The notes: generated by a model from the letters alone, not told the origin. Numbered from the stretch's first letter, positions 21,717-33,624 are shown. The stretch: 64,000 bases of DNA from Carposina sasakii (GCA_014607495.2 CP053161.1:11293115-11357114); one strand, 5' to 3'. Numbers and translations: made by a program.

Positions 21717-22610
21717 TTAAGCGATAATTAAAATAAGGAAATAAGTTTGTGTAACATTACTATCGGCTATTATACTCTATTTCCTATTGCTTGAAGATTA
21801 GCACAGAAACAATTATTCCGTCCCTGTCATAGAATGGTTCGCTTTTACGATACTCTTTAAGTTAACTAAATTACACGGCTCTGCGCAAGAGTCGATTGCA
21901 GTAGCGTTTAATAGCTGGCTGTGTACAGAATGTATATTGCAAAGATTCCCAAACTTATAGGACCCATGAAAGGGAAATGGCAAAAAGCCGAATTTATAAA
22001 CGTCGTGTCTTTAATGTTTCTATGACTACACAACAACAACTACTTAGTCTAAAGCTGAAGTCCAGTGACGTGGTTTTTACGATAGGTAAGAAGAGTAGGT
22101 ATTTGTTGATTTAAAAAGTTTATGTACAAATTCACAGAACTAAAGACGGTGATATTCCTATAAAAGGTATAACAGATATTTACTTTGGTTGATCTATGCA
22201 TGTTAGTGGGCTTCACCGAACACTTTGAGAATCGTTGCAATTCAAGCTGCCTGAGCAAATATTATGAGTTTAAGTCATTAAGGCATGTTATCAACGGTAC
22301 AAGGAAGTTGCGGGGCAGGAGGTTTGTATCAAGGGCTGTAATCAAGCATTTTGTGGTGAACACGTTCGCTATTTACAGGAAAGAGAGAGGGAAGGTCACT
22401 GACTGATTCGGTTGAATGCACAGATTAAAATTAGCAAAAAGACAATGACATATAATAGCCATACTATCCTAAATATATTTGCATATTCATGGAATAAACA
22501 ATTAATAAGCTTGGATTGAATTTATAACAGGAACACATATAAGAGGTATATATAAGCATTAAACAAATAGATGACTTCATCTTAAAGAATGAAATAAACG
22601 GCTTTTCGTA

Positions 22611-22730
22611 ATGATCGTAACATAACAACTGAACAGCCAGGATCCATTGAAATGTTATTAGCTTGGCTGTCGTATAATGGCAATAATATTTCAATGGATC
22701 CTGGCTGTTCAGTTGTTATGTTACGATTAT
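22611..22730. repeat. Long hairpin: 49-bp stem, 22-nt loop
   Basis: The left arm (22611-22659) contains CTGAACAGCCAGGATCCATT and the right arm (22682-22730) contains AATGGATCCTGGCTGTTCAG. Over 49 bp I see only two differences, and on the plus-strand transcript both become G:U pairs. The loop is about 22 nt. Such a stem could be a young foldback/MITE remnant or a source of double-stranded small RNA. There is no flanking target duplication that I can see. Confidence 0.85.
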
Positions 22731-23149
22731 TAGAAAATATTTTATGTTCTTCAATAGTATTAATTCCATAATAATATTATAGAATTCTAGACCACCGGAC
22801 ATCTAAGTCCTTGTTTTTTTTTCAGTTTTTTATTATGTACATTATTTGGTTCTTTTATTAGCAGTCGGGTTTTTGGATTTTTTAAATTATGTTTTTTTAT
22901 TTCATACTTTTTTGTTATAAGTACCTAGCTACTAATAGATACGCTTCAAGAAACATGCTCAACATGCTCGGCAGCAAGAAGTTTTCGTCTTGTGTGAGAA
23001 TGGTTGTTACGCAACTTTCAATCGATATAGATCCTAAACGGTTGGTCGAATCGAAAAATGTTAAAAGAAACCTAAAAATGATTTTTAAATACCTATTCAA
23101 CGATACTCTATTCGATATAGTTTGTTGACTTTAATTTTTTTCATTTTCA

Positions 23150-23352
23150 CAAAATGGCGTCCAGTAGTCGCCATATTAGATTTTCACTAACGTCATGTCT
23201 TTAGTGATACTCCCCGAACTAAGAGGAATCGATTGACGTATGAATCATAAAAATCGGTCGAGGCGTTTGGTCTGTGTAGTGCTTCAAAGGAACATACATA
23301 CATAGGCTGTTAAACACAATACCACTCCTTTGCGTCGCGCTGTCGGGTAAAA
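23150..23352 (+). repeat. 3' part of a lepidopteran interspersed element (family I)
   Basis: The segment includes AATCGGTCGAGGCGTTTGGT, TCAAAGGAACATACATACAT and TTGCGTCGCGCTGTCGGGTA, ending in a poly-A run. This block is familiar from moth genomes as the 3' part of a dispersed repeat. The end motif GCAGTCGGGTTTTT recurs alone at 22862 and 30692. I cannot name the parent element. Confidence 0.5.
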
Positions 23353-23527
23353 AAAAACAGTTAAACGCTTTTATACGAAATCATTAGTGTACCAGGAATT
23401 TGTAATCAGAAAAATGATGAACTTTTTACTGGAATTGTGAACTTGATGGTATAACAATCCGCTAAAACTTCTATGACTTGAAAAAATATAGACAACTATT
23501 ATTAATATTTATCTATTAAATTAAAGC

Positions 23528-24122
23528 CTCGAGCACACCGGATGCGTATGCGTACACGTAAGCGTAGACGTACACGTACCTCTGAGTTGTAATGTATGGA
23601 ACTATATAGGCACGGGCAGACCGGATGCGTATGCGTAGACATAAGCATAGACGTCAAGCGGTGACAGTTCTATACATTGAAGGCTCGAGCACACCTGATG
23701 CGTGTGCGTGCACGTAAGCGTAGACGTATACGTACCTCTGAGTTGTAATAGTTGTATGTATGTAACGGTATAGGCACGGTCAGACCGAATGCGTATGCGT
23801 AGACGTAAGCTGAGCGGTGACAGTTCCATACATTTAAGGCTCGAGCACACCGGATGCGTGTGCGTGCATGTAAGCGTAGACGTATACGTACCTCTGAGTT
23901 ATAATGTATGGAACTGTATAGGCACGGGCAGACCGGATGCGTATGCGTAGACGTAACCATAGACGTCAAGCGGTGACAGTTCTATACATTAAACTCAGAG
24001 GTACGTGTACGTCTACGCTTACGTGCACGCATACGTATCCGGTGTGCTCGAGCCTTAAACTCAGAGGTACGTGTACGTCTACGCTTACGTGCACGCATAC
24101 GCATGCAGTATGCTCGAGCCTT
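23528..24122. repeat. Tandem array of ~155-bp units with two inverted partial units
   Basis: Three direct units start with GCTCGAGCACACCGGATGCG or close variants at about 23528, 23684 and 23840. Each contains degenerate GCGTA/GACGTA hexamers, ACCTCTGAGTTGTAATG, GGCACGGGCAGACCGGATGC and AAGCGGTGACAGTTCTATAC. Two inverted partial units of about 65 bp follow (23994-24057 and 24058-24122), reading AAACTCAGAGGTACGTGTAC to GTGTGCTCGAGCCTT. The array therefore begins with GGCTCGAGC-type sequence and ends with its complement, like an amplified subterminal region of an inverted-repeat DNA element. Open frames across it are a by-product of the repeat. Confidence 0.85.
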
Positions 24123-27100
24123 TAATCATAATCATTTCATTTATTAATAAATCCTTAAACAGATTATATTCGTATTTACTTTTAACATACATAAAAAAAC
24201 AAAACGACAAGTAAAGAAAAACGACCTAGGAAATAATAGATTAAAACTATTAAAATTCGATTTAAAACTAACCAAATAGGTTAAAATATTTAAGTTTCCT
24301 CTATTTTTCCGTCAACATGATAAGCGATTCCTTATTCCTAGAAACAGATGATTCTTTTTCAATTAACCTTTTGTTTCTCTATTGTGCGATATAAAAGTCA
24401 CGTCTCGCAATTTTATGGTGCATAGACATTTAAATCAATTCGTTTGTGGCCCAACTTTTTGTGCAGCGTCACAAATATACCCTAAACTGCGTGAAAAATT
24501 GGAACTAACCATGTTTCTTTCGCCATTATGGTAGGAAGAACGAAAGTAGCGACTCTCTCGGTTTTTTCTGATATGTTAATAGCTGATAAAATCATGGTTG
24601 AATTGAATTTTTGTGATCAACTGAGTCATACACGTTAATTGAACAGGTGGATTTTGTTTTGGTTGTTTTAGATTGAAACAATCGTTTCGTTATTTTGGAA
24701 AGAGCTAGTTTGCTTCTTAAATCAATCACAAATTTATAAACTTTACAACATATTAACCTAGAACCACATTAAGGCTACTATAATAAGGTCTCGTATCGTG
24801 GATACTTGATGATTTAACAAACACAAAACAATAATTCAAAGAGTAATAATTAGTAGAGTAATAATTCATGTCATAACAAAATTTTGCAAATAAATTGCTT
24901 GTAAAAGTGTAAAATTTTCTTTAAAATGATTTAATTTTTTATTGATATTGATTTATTTTACAGATTAATCTTACCTATATTTAAGCCAATTAATTTTTTT
25001 AAAGGATTTTGATATTCTAAACTACAACCTAGTATAAAACTATAAAACAAAGTTTTCAATTATTTTCATAATAAAAGTAATTTTTCTGCGAATTTTTATG
25101 CCACAACACATCAAGATAGAAGCAGCTGATGCGATGGAAACCAGCCTAGGTGTTAAGGTCAAGATTTTTTAATAATCTTTACGGACATACCCGTTATATA
25201 AATACTCATATAAATCATAGTCTCTTGACTCGCTGAGCGTTTTAGATTATGGTTATTAGCTCTTGAGTTATGAGTTTGGCGTGTACTGAATTATACCTTG
25301 ATGGAAGAACAGCTCTCAGGTGCCTATATCAATGTATATGTAACTAAGGAATACTTACTAAAAATTTGATTTGGTTTCAATTTACGATATTAATTAATTT
25401 TTAATATTAGGACGTTTAAGGAAACACATAACACTGTGTTTCTGAAATGGGTTAGCCAGAACTACAGTCTATTTTTATTTGAGATCTCTTCCCTTTCCCA
25501 AAAAAATATCTATAAATAAATAAAAAAGAAAGTATCTTTTACTGCTGTAAATACCATTTAATAAGAAATCAATAAAAACGTAACACAAAGAAAACAATTG
25601 ATATCAATCAGATAATTTAGATTTCTTAAGGTCGATCCTAAGAGACCTAAAAGCCTAAATGATTCAATAAATAACATCAAAAAATAAAAATAAAACATCT
25701 TGACCAAGATTGCCTTGGCTTTTTATAATGCGGTTCCCATTGGAGCATTTTTTACCGAGCAAAAGGGAGGTATTTGTCTTAAAGGTATTTTGCGTCGATT
25801 TGAATAACGTTTATAGTCTATAATAACGCAATAAAAGAATCGCACGCGGGCTCCAATAAACATCCAATAATTTTATTGCAACCAGTATTTCATGATATAC
25901 CACAGCCGTAGGAGGATTGCAGACTGCTTCATTATATGGCGGGACACCTCCGATTAAAATATATTGAAAAATGGTTTTAGGACAAATCATATAAATTTAT
26001 TTGCACGTCTAGTTTACAGAGCATTAGCGATCGCTCAAAATAAAGTTTGATTTTGTCCATATAAAGTAAAAAAAACAGTTTTTCTCGATTTCGTGATATT
26101 GGGACATACATTTGTGATAGGTACTTTCGGGTCACTTCTCAATAAACATACATGCTGAATTTCAGTTTCCTACCATCTAGCCACAGTAGTTTAGCCTGCG
26201 CATTGTCTGTCAGTCAGTCAGTGAAGAGAGAGTTGTTATTGAATCTAACACTAAATCTAGATTACAGTTACTAAAGGCTATTATTGTGACTTACAATAAT
26301 ACTTAAATTGTGAGTCACAATAATACTTAAGGAAATGGAAAACGTCGTTGACTTGAATTTATTTGTATTTGTATTTCATTTTCCTTTTTCTATTATTATA
26401 ACACACTGACAGTATCCTTTTAAATCTACAATATCTATGTTTAAGCTCGCCTATCGAATTAACCCGTCATTCGCTGACGTTATCGTCGAACGACATCGGT
26501 AGTCGACAAGTTTTGTCGGCGATCTGTCGGCCGCTTTATTTTTACCGGGTTTGAGTAGAAGACCAAGCTGTCACCGGCGGGTATGCTCAACTTGATTTCT
26601 TGTTCTACGTCAGGGCTTGACAGGGCTGTACTATACTGCAAGTTTACTTTAGCTTGTATCGGTGGCGCTAGTGTGTACGCGATAAAACAATATTTTGATG
26701 CCCACTATAAGTTTACTCGTGCTCCCGTAAAAAGAGAAGTGATGTTATTTACATCCAGTTTAAGGTTGATTGAGGCTTTACCTATGCAAATAAGTATGGG
26801 CCGTTATAATTTTATATTGATTAGCGTAGTTATGTATGTTGCACACTAGATATTGACATTTATGGATTGACGTGTGTATTACCTACTAACCTTTTTTATA
26901 CTGATCGACAGTTTAAAACTTGCTTGATGAAAAATATTCGAATGTATAGGTGATACGAGTGACGGGGCTATTATTTTTTGTAAAACATGTATAAAGTTTA
27001 ATAGGCTTCTGTTTCGGCTTAAATATATAAATAACATAAAAAAGGACATCTAGGAAGGTATTCAGTGTCACATCCTCTAAATATTCAAAATCTAGAGATA

Positions 27101-27480
27101 ATTGAATCACTTTACAATTTAAAAAAAATTACTTGCATTTAATATACCTGCTCATGATATATTTTGCAGGTGCAAGTAGCCCGCTGCAATGCACTTTAAA
27201 TTGTATAATAACTTCAATTTAAACAAGTTGTAGTGAGTCGTTTAAAATCCGTAGTTACAAATAGAAACGTAATAAAAACTATAGCTTAATAACACGTTGC
27301 GTATCGTGCTTGCAAAAACCGCTGTAATCGTGGGTGGCTCATCCGATGTTAAAGCTAAGCAAACTGTGTGGCTGTGCTGCACTTACGGTCTTGATATTAT
27401 ATACATACATACCTAGGGTCACTAGCCTGTATCACAGATTTTATTTATTTTTATATATGGATTTTCTAAAATTGTCAATT
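24123..27480. other. No gene recognised; one probable SINE fragment
   Basis: AT-rich, without convincing coding frames. At about 26100-26240 the segment CTACCATCTAGCCACAGTAG to TGTCTGTCAGTCAGTCAGTG resembles a lepidopteran repeat but occurs only once here. At 26285-26335 ACAATAATACTTAA occurs twice in direct orientation. Confidence 0.4.
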
Positions 27481-27630
27481 AGCTATACCCGAGGAGGGTT
27501 GGTGTCACGCAGGCAGCCGGCTGTAAAACAATTGCTAAATCCTTGGCAATATGAGTTTCGAAAGGAACCATATTGCGCCGACCCCATAAATAATGGGATA
27601 AGGGCAGGAAGATTGATGATGATAATAACA
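27481..27630 (+). repeat. LINE 3' tail with (GAT)n end
   Basis: AGGCAGCCGGCTGTAAAACA, then GAGTTTCGAAAGGAACCATA, TTGCGCCGACCCCATAAATA, ATGGGATAAGGGCAGGAAG and the microsatellite-like GATTGATGATGATAATAA. Untranslated tail plus simple repeat matches lepidopteran LINE 3' ends. No open frame is retained. Confidence 0.55.
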
Positions 27631-27642
27631 ATGACATACATA

Positions 27643-28016
27643 ATGGATCTATTCCGGCCCGATCCCTTAAACTAATCCCTTTTTACTTTAAAACCACAAC
27701 AAATTCCGGTCTGATCCCGTGGAGTTTTTTTTATGTGTAAGGTCAGAAAATAAAATATGAAATAAAAGTTTCTAAAATAGTCTCGATCTCTTAGAAAAAA
27801 TCATCAATTATTCGAAAAACAATATTGTATGTGCCTTCTATTTGTTTTACTTGCTATCAGTACTAAAAAATCATTGAGAAGACACACGGGATCAAAACGG
27901 AATACAAAATAAATGGAATATTCATCTGATCCCGCGATGGGTTCGGATAGGAATAAATTAAATAAAACGGATCCTTTGCGGGGTCACTTGCTGGGATCGG
28001 AACGGAATAGATCCAT
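27643..28016. mobile_element. 374-bp MITE with 24-bp inverted ends and repeated internal motif
   Basis: The left end is ATGGATCTATTCCGGCCCGA and the right, reversed, is ATGGATCTATTCCGTTCCGA. ATA occurs at both borders (27640-27642, 28017-28019), a possible 3-bp duplication. Inside, the motif ATTCCG..(C/T).GATCCC recurs: ATTCCGGTCTGATCCCGTG at 27703, its inverted relative ACGGGATCAAAACGGAAT at 27886, and a looser copy near 27918. There is no coding capacity. Superfamily is uncertain; a 3-bp AT-rich duplication would fit PIF/Harbinger. Confidence 0.7.
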
Positions 28017-28282
28017 ATAGGTACTCACGGCTGTGTTCCCGAATTGGGGTAGCCAGAATTTGATATCAACAGTAATATTCATTAGGCATTCATGATACAA
28101 ACTAGGTTCATAAAGGGGAATAGTACCTAGAAGTGGCATTAATGGATTTAATGTTATAGAAAAAGATTTATTCAACAAACTTGACTGATGTGGTTTTTTA
28201 TAGTCTCAATTCATTAAAACAACCAATCTAGTAAATTTTTTATTACAAATATTCATTGGAGGAATTTAGTTTAAATTTTATA

Positions 28283-28818
28283 CAGGGTGTGTGTGACAGC
28301 CAGGGAAATGCTGAACAAGTACAATTCTGCTGAACTCAGCAGTATGGTCGTATAACTATACGACAATACTGCTGAGTCGTATAACTGTACGACAGTGTTA
28401 TAACTCGCAGGAAATAAATTTTTGGTTTGATTATCCTTTTCTCTCTTATTGCCTTTGCTCTCCGCGCCAATTGTATTGGACGATATTGTGACTAAATAAA
28501 TTGACTTATTGGTTATTCTGTGACACATTGCTGTTTTTTGGATCACTTGTGACTCTCTATTAGGGTTGATCAGGTTTTTGAACTTTTTTGGGGCAACTTT
28601 TTTTTTCCTTTAAAATTTTATTTTTAAGTCATTAATAATGACTTAAAAATAAAATGACTCATTATCTAAGGCCTAAATAAACGAACTTAACTATTATTTT
28701 TCTGGAAATATGAAAAAAGTCGGAAAATTTTGGAATTTTCCTCTGAAAATTTTCTGTGTTTTCCACCTCAGAATCATGGTCTGAAGTCAAGGTATGCCTG
28801 GCTGTCACAAACACCCTG
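28283..28818 (+). mobile_element. MITE family A, copy 1
   Basis: The left end is CAGGGTGTGTGTGACAGCCA and the right is the near-complement GGCTGTCACAAACACCCTG, with TA on both sides. The interior is colinear with copies at 36.9 and 48.6 kb: TGAACAAGTAC, GCAGGAAATAAATTTTT, TTGGTTATTCTGTGACACAT, and CAGAATCATGGTCTGAAGTC near the right end. This copy is longer because of local duplications: the CGACAATACTGCTGAGTCGT block around 28330-28390, and a palindrome ATTTTTAAGTCATTAATAAT around 28618-28660. Non-coding; Tc1/mariner-type by its TA borders. Confidence 0.85.
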
Positions 28819-29456
28819 TATGTATACTATGTATTTGATGACCTGATTATGTTACTTGTATCATAGAGGAATAAAAGACTATTCCTCTATGCTTGTATTT
28901 ATTCAATACAATACTTTCTTCTCTCCTAAGCACGCTATAAAAACTATGCTGCAGGGTTTATTGCCTATCTAATTAAGAGCGATCGACAGTGAAACACCAT
29001 CAAGTTGTCAAATAAAAAATAAACGACACAGCTAACAGTAAATTGGTGAAAATAAAGAAAAATACTTTGAATCTACACTCTGAAGAAAGTTTGGAATCTT
29101 ATGTTGTGTCTAAAATTGATTTAGGCGAGTTAACCTTAAATTACTAAAAAGTTAATATTAATTGCAAGAACAGCAATATGTTTTACTGTTAATACTTGTT
29201 ACCAAAACATAAGGTAAAGGTACAATAATTACCTATAGTATAAATGTCAATAGAACGTAATATATATTGCCGAATCAATTTATATTAACTGGTATTTAAA
29301 AAGAAAAATAATTTATTCATATTCATTCACACCAAGATTTCAAATAAAAATAGGTTTATCTCTTTCATTGGGTCCTAACAACATAATACAACGACAACAT
29401 TGTAGCCGTGTACAAAACACAAAAGTATGTCCAACATTTATTATTGAATACATTTT

Positions 29457-29502
29457 GATAGAAGGACAAACGCTTTCTTGTCTGTTTTGTGAGCGTTTGG
29501 AG
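29457..29502 (+). repeat. Direct repeat H1, copy 1
   Basis: GATAGAAGGACAAACGCTTT followed by CTTGTCTGTTTTGTGAGCGT. The same ~46-bp segment recurs at 30745-30792 (GATAGTAGGACAAACGCTTT, then CTTGTCTGTTTTGTGAGAGT). The flanks do not match over longer distances. It may be the conserved end of a transposon family. Confidence 0.6.
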
Positions 29503-29816
29503 CGTGTTGTGGTTTTATGTGCGCATAAATATCTGTGGATGGTCGGACAATGTTGTGGTAAGGGCGGTTCATACTGACCTATGTTTTCCGTCCACAAAAA
29601 GATGGCGGCTGGTCAGAAAACATAAAAGTCAGAAAAAGAGTATTATTTATTTGATAAAAGAATCAACTAGATACTGGAAATTCATCATTTTAGTCGTAAG
29701 AAGACCACTGAATATAAGCCTCTCCCAAAGTAAATTCTTGTAAGATAGTTCGGACTAGTTTCCTAAAATAAGTAATTTTTTTATCAGAGGCCTGCTACTA
29801 CTTTAATTTACATACA

Positions 29817-29940
29817 TACATATAATCACGCCTTTATCCCTTACAGGGTAGGCAGAGCACCAAGGGCCGATAGAAGTGGTACCAAGCACATGGTACCACT
29901 TTTGACCAATTTTGAGGCTATAGTTGAGATGTACTACTTT
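29817..29940 (-). repeat. LINE/SINE-type tail (family E), copy 3
   Basis: Reverse complement of the segment at 19.96-20.09 kb: ATAATCACGCCTTTATCCCT, GGTAGGCAGAGCACCAAGGG, CCGATAGAAGTGGTACCA, ending GGCTATAGTTGAGATGTAC. A local duplication of GTGGTACCA adds about 20 bp. Preceded by ACATACATACAT, the reversed microsatellite tail. Confidence 0.75.
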
Positions 29941-29995
29941 AATTTAAACTTTTAATATTAATATCAGGTAAGTAACTGGCAACTGCATGTTGTAA

Positions 29996-30065
29996 ATAGA
30001 CTACAGAATTTGAGGCATTCTCTCAGGTGATGAGGTAGCTACTTATTACATCTATCTTCACCATG
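29996..30065 (-). repeat. Interspersed repeat family D, partial copy
   Basis: GAGGCATTCTCTCAGGTGAT, then GAGGTAGCTACTTATTACAT, corresponds to the middle of family D reversed (ATGTAAATGATCAGTGACTA, ATCGCCTGAGAGA). Both ends of the repeat are missing. Confidence 0.55.
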
Positions 30066-30744
30066 GTACCTAATCGTGGCTATTAGTGCTCCCAAATAAA
30101 GTTTTTTTGGGATCCTATATAAGTATGTAGGTACATATGCTGTAACAAATTAAAATCCTTTAAAATGCCTATCGCCACGTTTTAATATAACCACATGAGC
30201 ACAACCTAAGGCCTGTCTTGCCCTGACGCAGCCCGCGGCAAACCGGTCGTTATTTTTATTCGCCGACGAATGATTTTGGTAAATTTGTTTGCTTATTCCA
30301 GGTTCTCTTTGGGCATTAGCATCGAAATGGATGGTTACCTCAAATTTATATAACAGCTGAAATGTAGGACCGGGTTAGGGTCAGTTCTTGAGTCAACGTT
30401 GATGTTCTGTTGGATTTCAATTGTTTTAAGAGAATTTTCTTTACAGTGTCTAGCACGAGTACTAATTGTAGGTAATAAAGTTTGTAAAAACGTACTAGTT
30501 TTAGCTATTAAATGTTTTTTACCTGGCTAGGCCAGAAGGAGGGTTATGTCTTTCGAGTATATTGTATATTTCTTCGATATGCTCTAGAGTCTAAACGGCT
30601 TGTCGTATTTGGGGTTGAGAGGTAAGTACCTACTATTTACATTGGATTCGTCTTAGTCATGACATTGACACTCGGTATTTTTTTTTTACGCAGTCGGGTT
30701 TTTTCTTTGAATAATTAAAAGAAGTATTTCTGGAAACAACCTCA

Positions 30745-30792
30745 TTGATAGTAGGACAAACGCTTTCTTGTCTGTTTTGTGAGAGTTTGGAA
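30745..30792 (+). repeat. Direct repeat H1, copy 2
   Basis: GATAGTAGGACAAACGCTTT then CTTGTCTGTTTTGTGAGAGT matches the segment at 29457 with two or three differences. The short motif GCAGTCGGGTTTTTTC lies 50 bp upstream, another end fragment of family I. Confidence 0.6.
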
Positions 30793-31439
30793 CAATTTGA
30801 TTCTGCTGTGGCGCTGTAGATGTTATAATATAGGTATAATAGTATATGATATATCTAACGTTGGAATTTCTCATTGAATATATCATCAATACCAATTCTT
30901 AGTATCCTACTTATCGATTTCTAAGTATCTGATTCTATAGGTACTTTAGTATCCTATCTGTTGATTTCCAAGTATAGAACAGTAACTATATTTCCTCCAT
31001 CATTAGCTGCCAGGACAAATCTTCTATCAATAACCAAGAATGCAATGTATTGAGCTTGTGTCTTCCAATGACATTTAATATTCCATCTCACAAGCACTGA
31101 TCCTATGATACTCAAAATGATCCATTGTGGCGGGTCTCCCACGCATCTTTATATCTATCAGATAGAGTTTAAGAATTGTCCATCCATCATTTAATGATAA
31201 TGGTGTTGGACGTATCGCGATTAAGTTCTGTACTTGCAGGTATTCTAATGCCAAAATGTGAGGCATGAGAATGAGGTGATCTTTAGTAATTCAGCAGTAC
31301 ATTAGCGAAGTTTAAATTAGATGATGTTGCATCCTAATATGGAATGGATTATGGATTTGAGAGCTGGTAGACCCTTATTACTTATCCTGGACAAATAATA
31401 CAATTAATAGTGATCTTTGTACATCTTCTTCTATAAGGT

Positions 31440-31714
31440 ACATACAATAAAAATGTAACGGATCGCTGTCTGTACATGGAAGATATATGAGAAAAAATAT
31501 TATAGGAGACCTTTCATCATCAACGCAATAGTACCCAAAAGAATGATTTTTGGAATTTTTGTCTGTTTGTCTGTGCGTTTGTGCACGCTAATCTCAGAAA
31601 CGGCTGAACCGATTTCGATACTTTTTATCTCGGGAAAATGTTTTTATCCCGGATAATTTCCACATTTTGTTTTTTCTGTAGTCCACGCGGACGGAGTCGC
31701 GGGCGTCCACTATA
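31440..31714 (-). repeat. 'CGCGTGG' interspersed repeat, copy 4
   Basis: Read on the reverse strand it begins AGTGGACGCCCGCGACTCCG, TCCGCGTGGACTACAG, continues through the region ACGCACAGACAAACAGACAA and ends CCATGTACAGACAGCGATCC, GTTACATTTTTATTGTATG. The GTAGCCTATGTG stretch is replaced by ACATTTTCCCGAGATAAAAA. A GATGAT duplication sits near the TTGATAAAGG position. Confidence 0.85.
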
Positions 31715-32957
31715 AAGAGCTTCTGGTGAGCTAAGCATAGGTATTTTTAAAATAAATTGCCTCTCACTAGACAGAGTTCTAATAAGCTTTTTAAATAAAT
31801 TACATAGCTATTATATTGGTTATACAACAAGGGCAGGCTGATGACTTAGATTTTCATGTATCAGTACAAAATCGCAAATAAACTAACTGGTCTACTAGCT
31901 GGTAAAAATGTTGAACTTCCAGATATCAGACCTTGTTTTTTTACCATGGACTAATTTATAAAGAATAGCCTTCAAAACCATAATTAAAACCTAAAAATAA
32001 GCTATAAATATTAATAAGAAAATGAAAAAAATATAAATAAACTTCTAATTTAGTTTATTCCTGCTTTTCCATAAAGTCGGATATGACTGCCATTTATTTA
32101 TACAAGCATCCAACCTTTTCAGGCAAAACTTTAAGAGCCTTTTAGCAAACTCAGCATATTCAAACAAAGCGTTTTAAAGACAATTATGTAAATCAAAAAC
32201 GTAAAAGGTTCATATTTGGAACGTAACTATCTCAATTTGGGCTTAGTTTCTGTATTTTATTAGAGAATTATGGCTATTAAGCCAGAACTTTGCTTATTTA
32301 CTGCCTTTAAGGGCCGAATACACGATATCACTGAATTGACGCAAATAGTCGTAATGATATTAATATGATGTGATATTTCTTTATTAACAATTTTATAATG
32401 ACGTGATATTAGTTTAGGAAATAGAATATTAAAAAAAATTACGAGTGCTTTATATTTAAAATTATAGAATAAAGACTACATTAACCTCAGACCAACATAA
32501 AACATTTGGGAAAATCCCCTTTACATAAATACAAAAATTTAGATACAAAAATACAAAAGACTTAAATTTTTAAAGTATTTTAGAGCCGATTTTTTCCGAG
32601 GGCAAAGTTGATGATGTCTCAATCTTGATCAAGTTTTAGAGGCAAACAGCATTAAACAGATTCATCAGTTAGCACTATCTTAACACTAATACTTAGATAT
32701 TTCTATAGGCCCCTAAGTAAATATATTGATCATTCCTAATGATATTTGCAGTGAGCTCGTAGTGACGTCGTGTGTTTAAGGCTTTACAGCCATTAAGTCG
32801 GGACTTAGTTATTTTACTGCCGTTATGTTTTACGATGGTCCACTTTAGATGTCGTGATGATTTTAACGTTTACTTTTAGTGTCCGTTGTCTTTACAGGTT
32901 GTTAAAAAGATTTAGTTGGAACAGTACCGATATTTTTTAAAGTAATCCATATTAGGT
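31715..32957. other. No recognisable feature
   Basis: AT-rich sequence without coding frames or repeat ends that I can pair. Confidence 0.4.
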
Positions 32958-33265
32958 GAACTGGTGATAGCCCAATGGCTTAGACGTCCAATTGGAATGG
33001 AATGGCTTAGAATTGGGGGACGTAGGTTCGATTACAATCACGGACTGCACGGAAAGCACGTAAAACCGTTGGTCCTGTGCCTGATCTCTCTTAGGTCGGG
33101 TCCACCTGTCTTTGCACACCCACTCATGCGCTAATCTCCGTTGAGATAGGCCGCCATGACCGAAATACTATCGGAGACATTTTTTGTCTTCGTCTGTCAT
33201 AATTTCCCGTTCCTGTGGAAACTTCAGGAAATCCCTTCTTAGTGGACCTGCCTATATATAACGTC
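32958..33265 (+). mobile_element. tRNA-headed SINE with LINE-like tail
   Basis: GGTGATAGCCCAATGGCTTA is an A-box-like tRNA start, and GGGGGACGTAGGTTCGATTA carries a B-box-like AGGTTCGATTA. Between them GGAATGGAATGGCTTAGAATTG repeats part of the head, so the tRNA-like region is locally duplicated. The body includes GGACTGCACGGAAAGCACGT, AAACCGTTGGTCCTGTGCCT, then CCCGTTCCTGTGGAAACTTC, AGGAAATCCCTTCTTAGTGG. The order head-body-tail matches common lepidopteran SINEs. The 3' limit is approximate. Confidence 0.65.
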
Positions 33266-33402
33266 TGTTAATATATTATAACGTTTCTATCTTCAGTAGT
33301 TTTGCCTCGGCATGTATCTGTCAGGACATATTAGGTACTTTATGTAACAGATAAGTACAAATTATAATACAAGTTACAATAATTATATCGGTTAAAAGCA
33401 CA

Positions 33403-33530
33403 TCGTGAGAAAACGCCATAAACAAAGACTTTGTTTACTAATAAGGAATATCGTGCAGTTATTAATTGCTGGTACAGCATCTGCCGAGGTCTGCTCGTGA
33501 TCTTCAATTTCGACGCTCTACATCGATGCT
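33403..33530 (+). repeat. Interspersed repeat family J, copy 1
   Basis: ATCGTGAGAAAACGCCATAA, GTGCAGTTATTAATTGCTGG, then GTCTGCTCGTGATCTTCAA and TCGACGCTCTACATCGATG. The relative at 34.59 kb reads ATCGTGAGAAATGGTATCAA, CGCAGTTATTAATTGCTTGC, GGCCGGCGCGTGAGCTTAGA and GGACGCCCTATATC. Divergence is about 25-30% by eye. Confidence 0.6.
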
Positions 33531-33624
33531 CTGACTATAGGTGTGGGTCATGTTACTATAGGAATATGTGGGTGATGTGATGTAGGCCATTATCCTACAT
33601 GTATATCACTTATGTCATTATGTA

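Noticed and set aside
23602..23969. Overlapping Arg/Thr-rich open frames on the reverse strand
   Set aside because: They are produced by the tandem GCGTA-rich repeat array and repeat with its period; not coding.
23528..24122. CRISPR array
   Set aside because: The array has variable, non-unique spacers with inverted units and lies in an insect genome; it is not a CRISPR.
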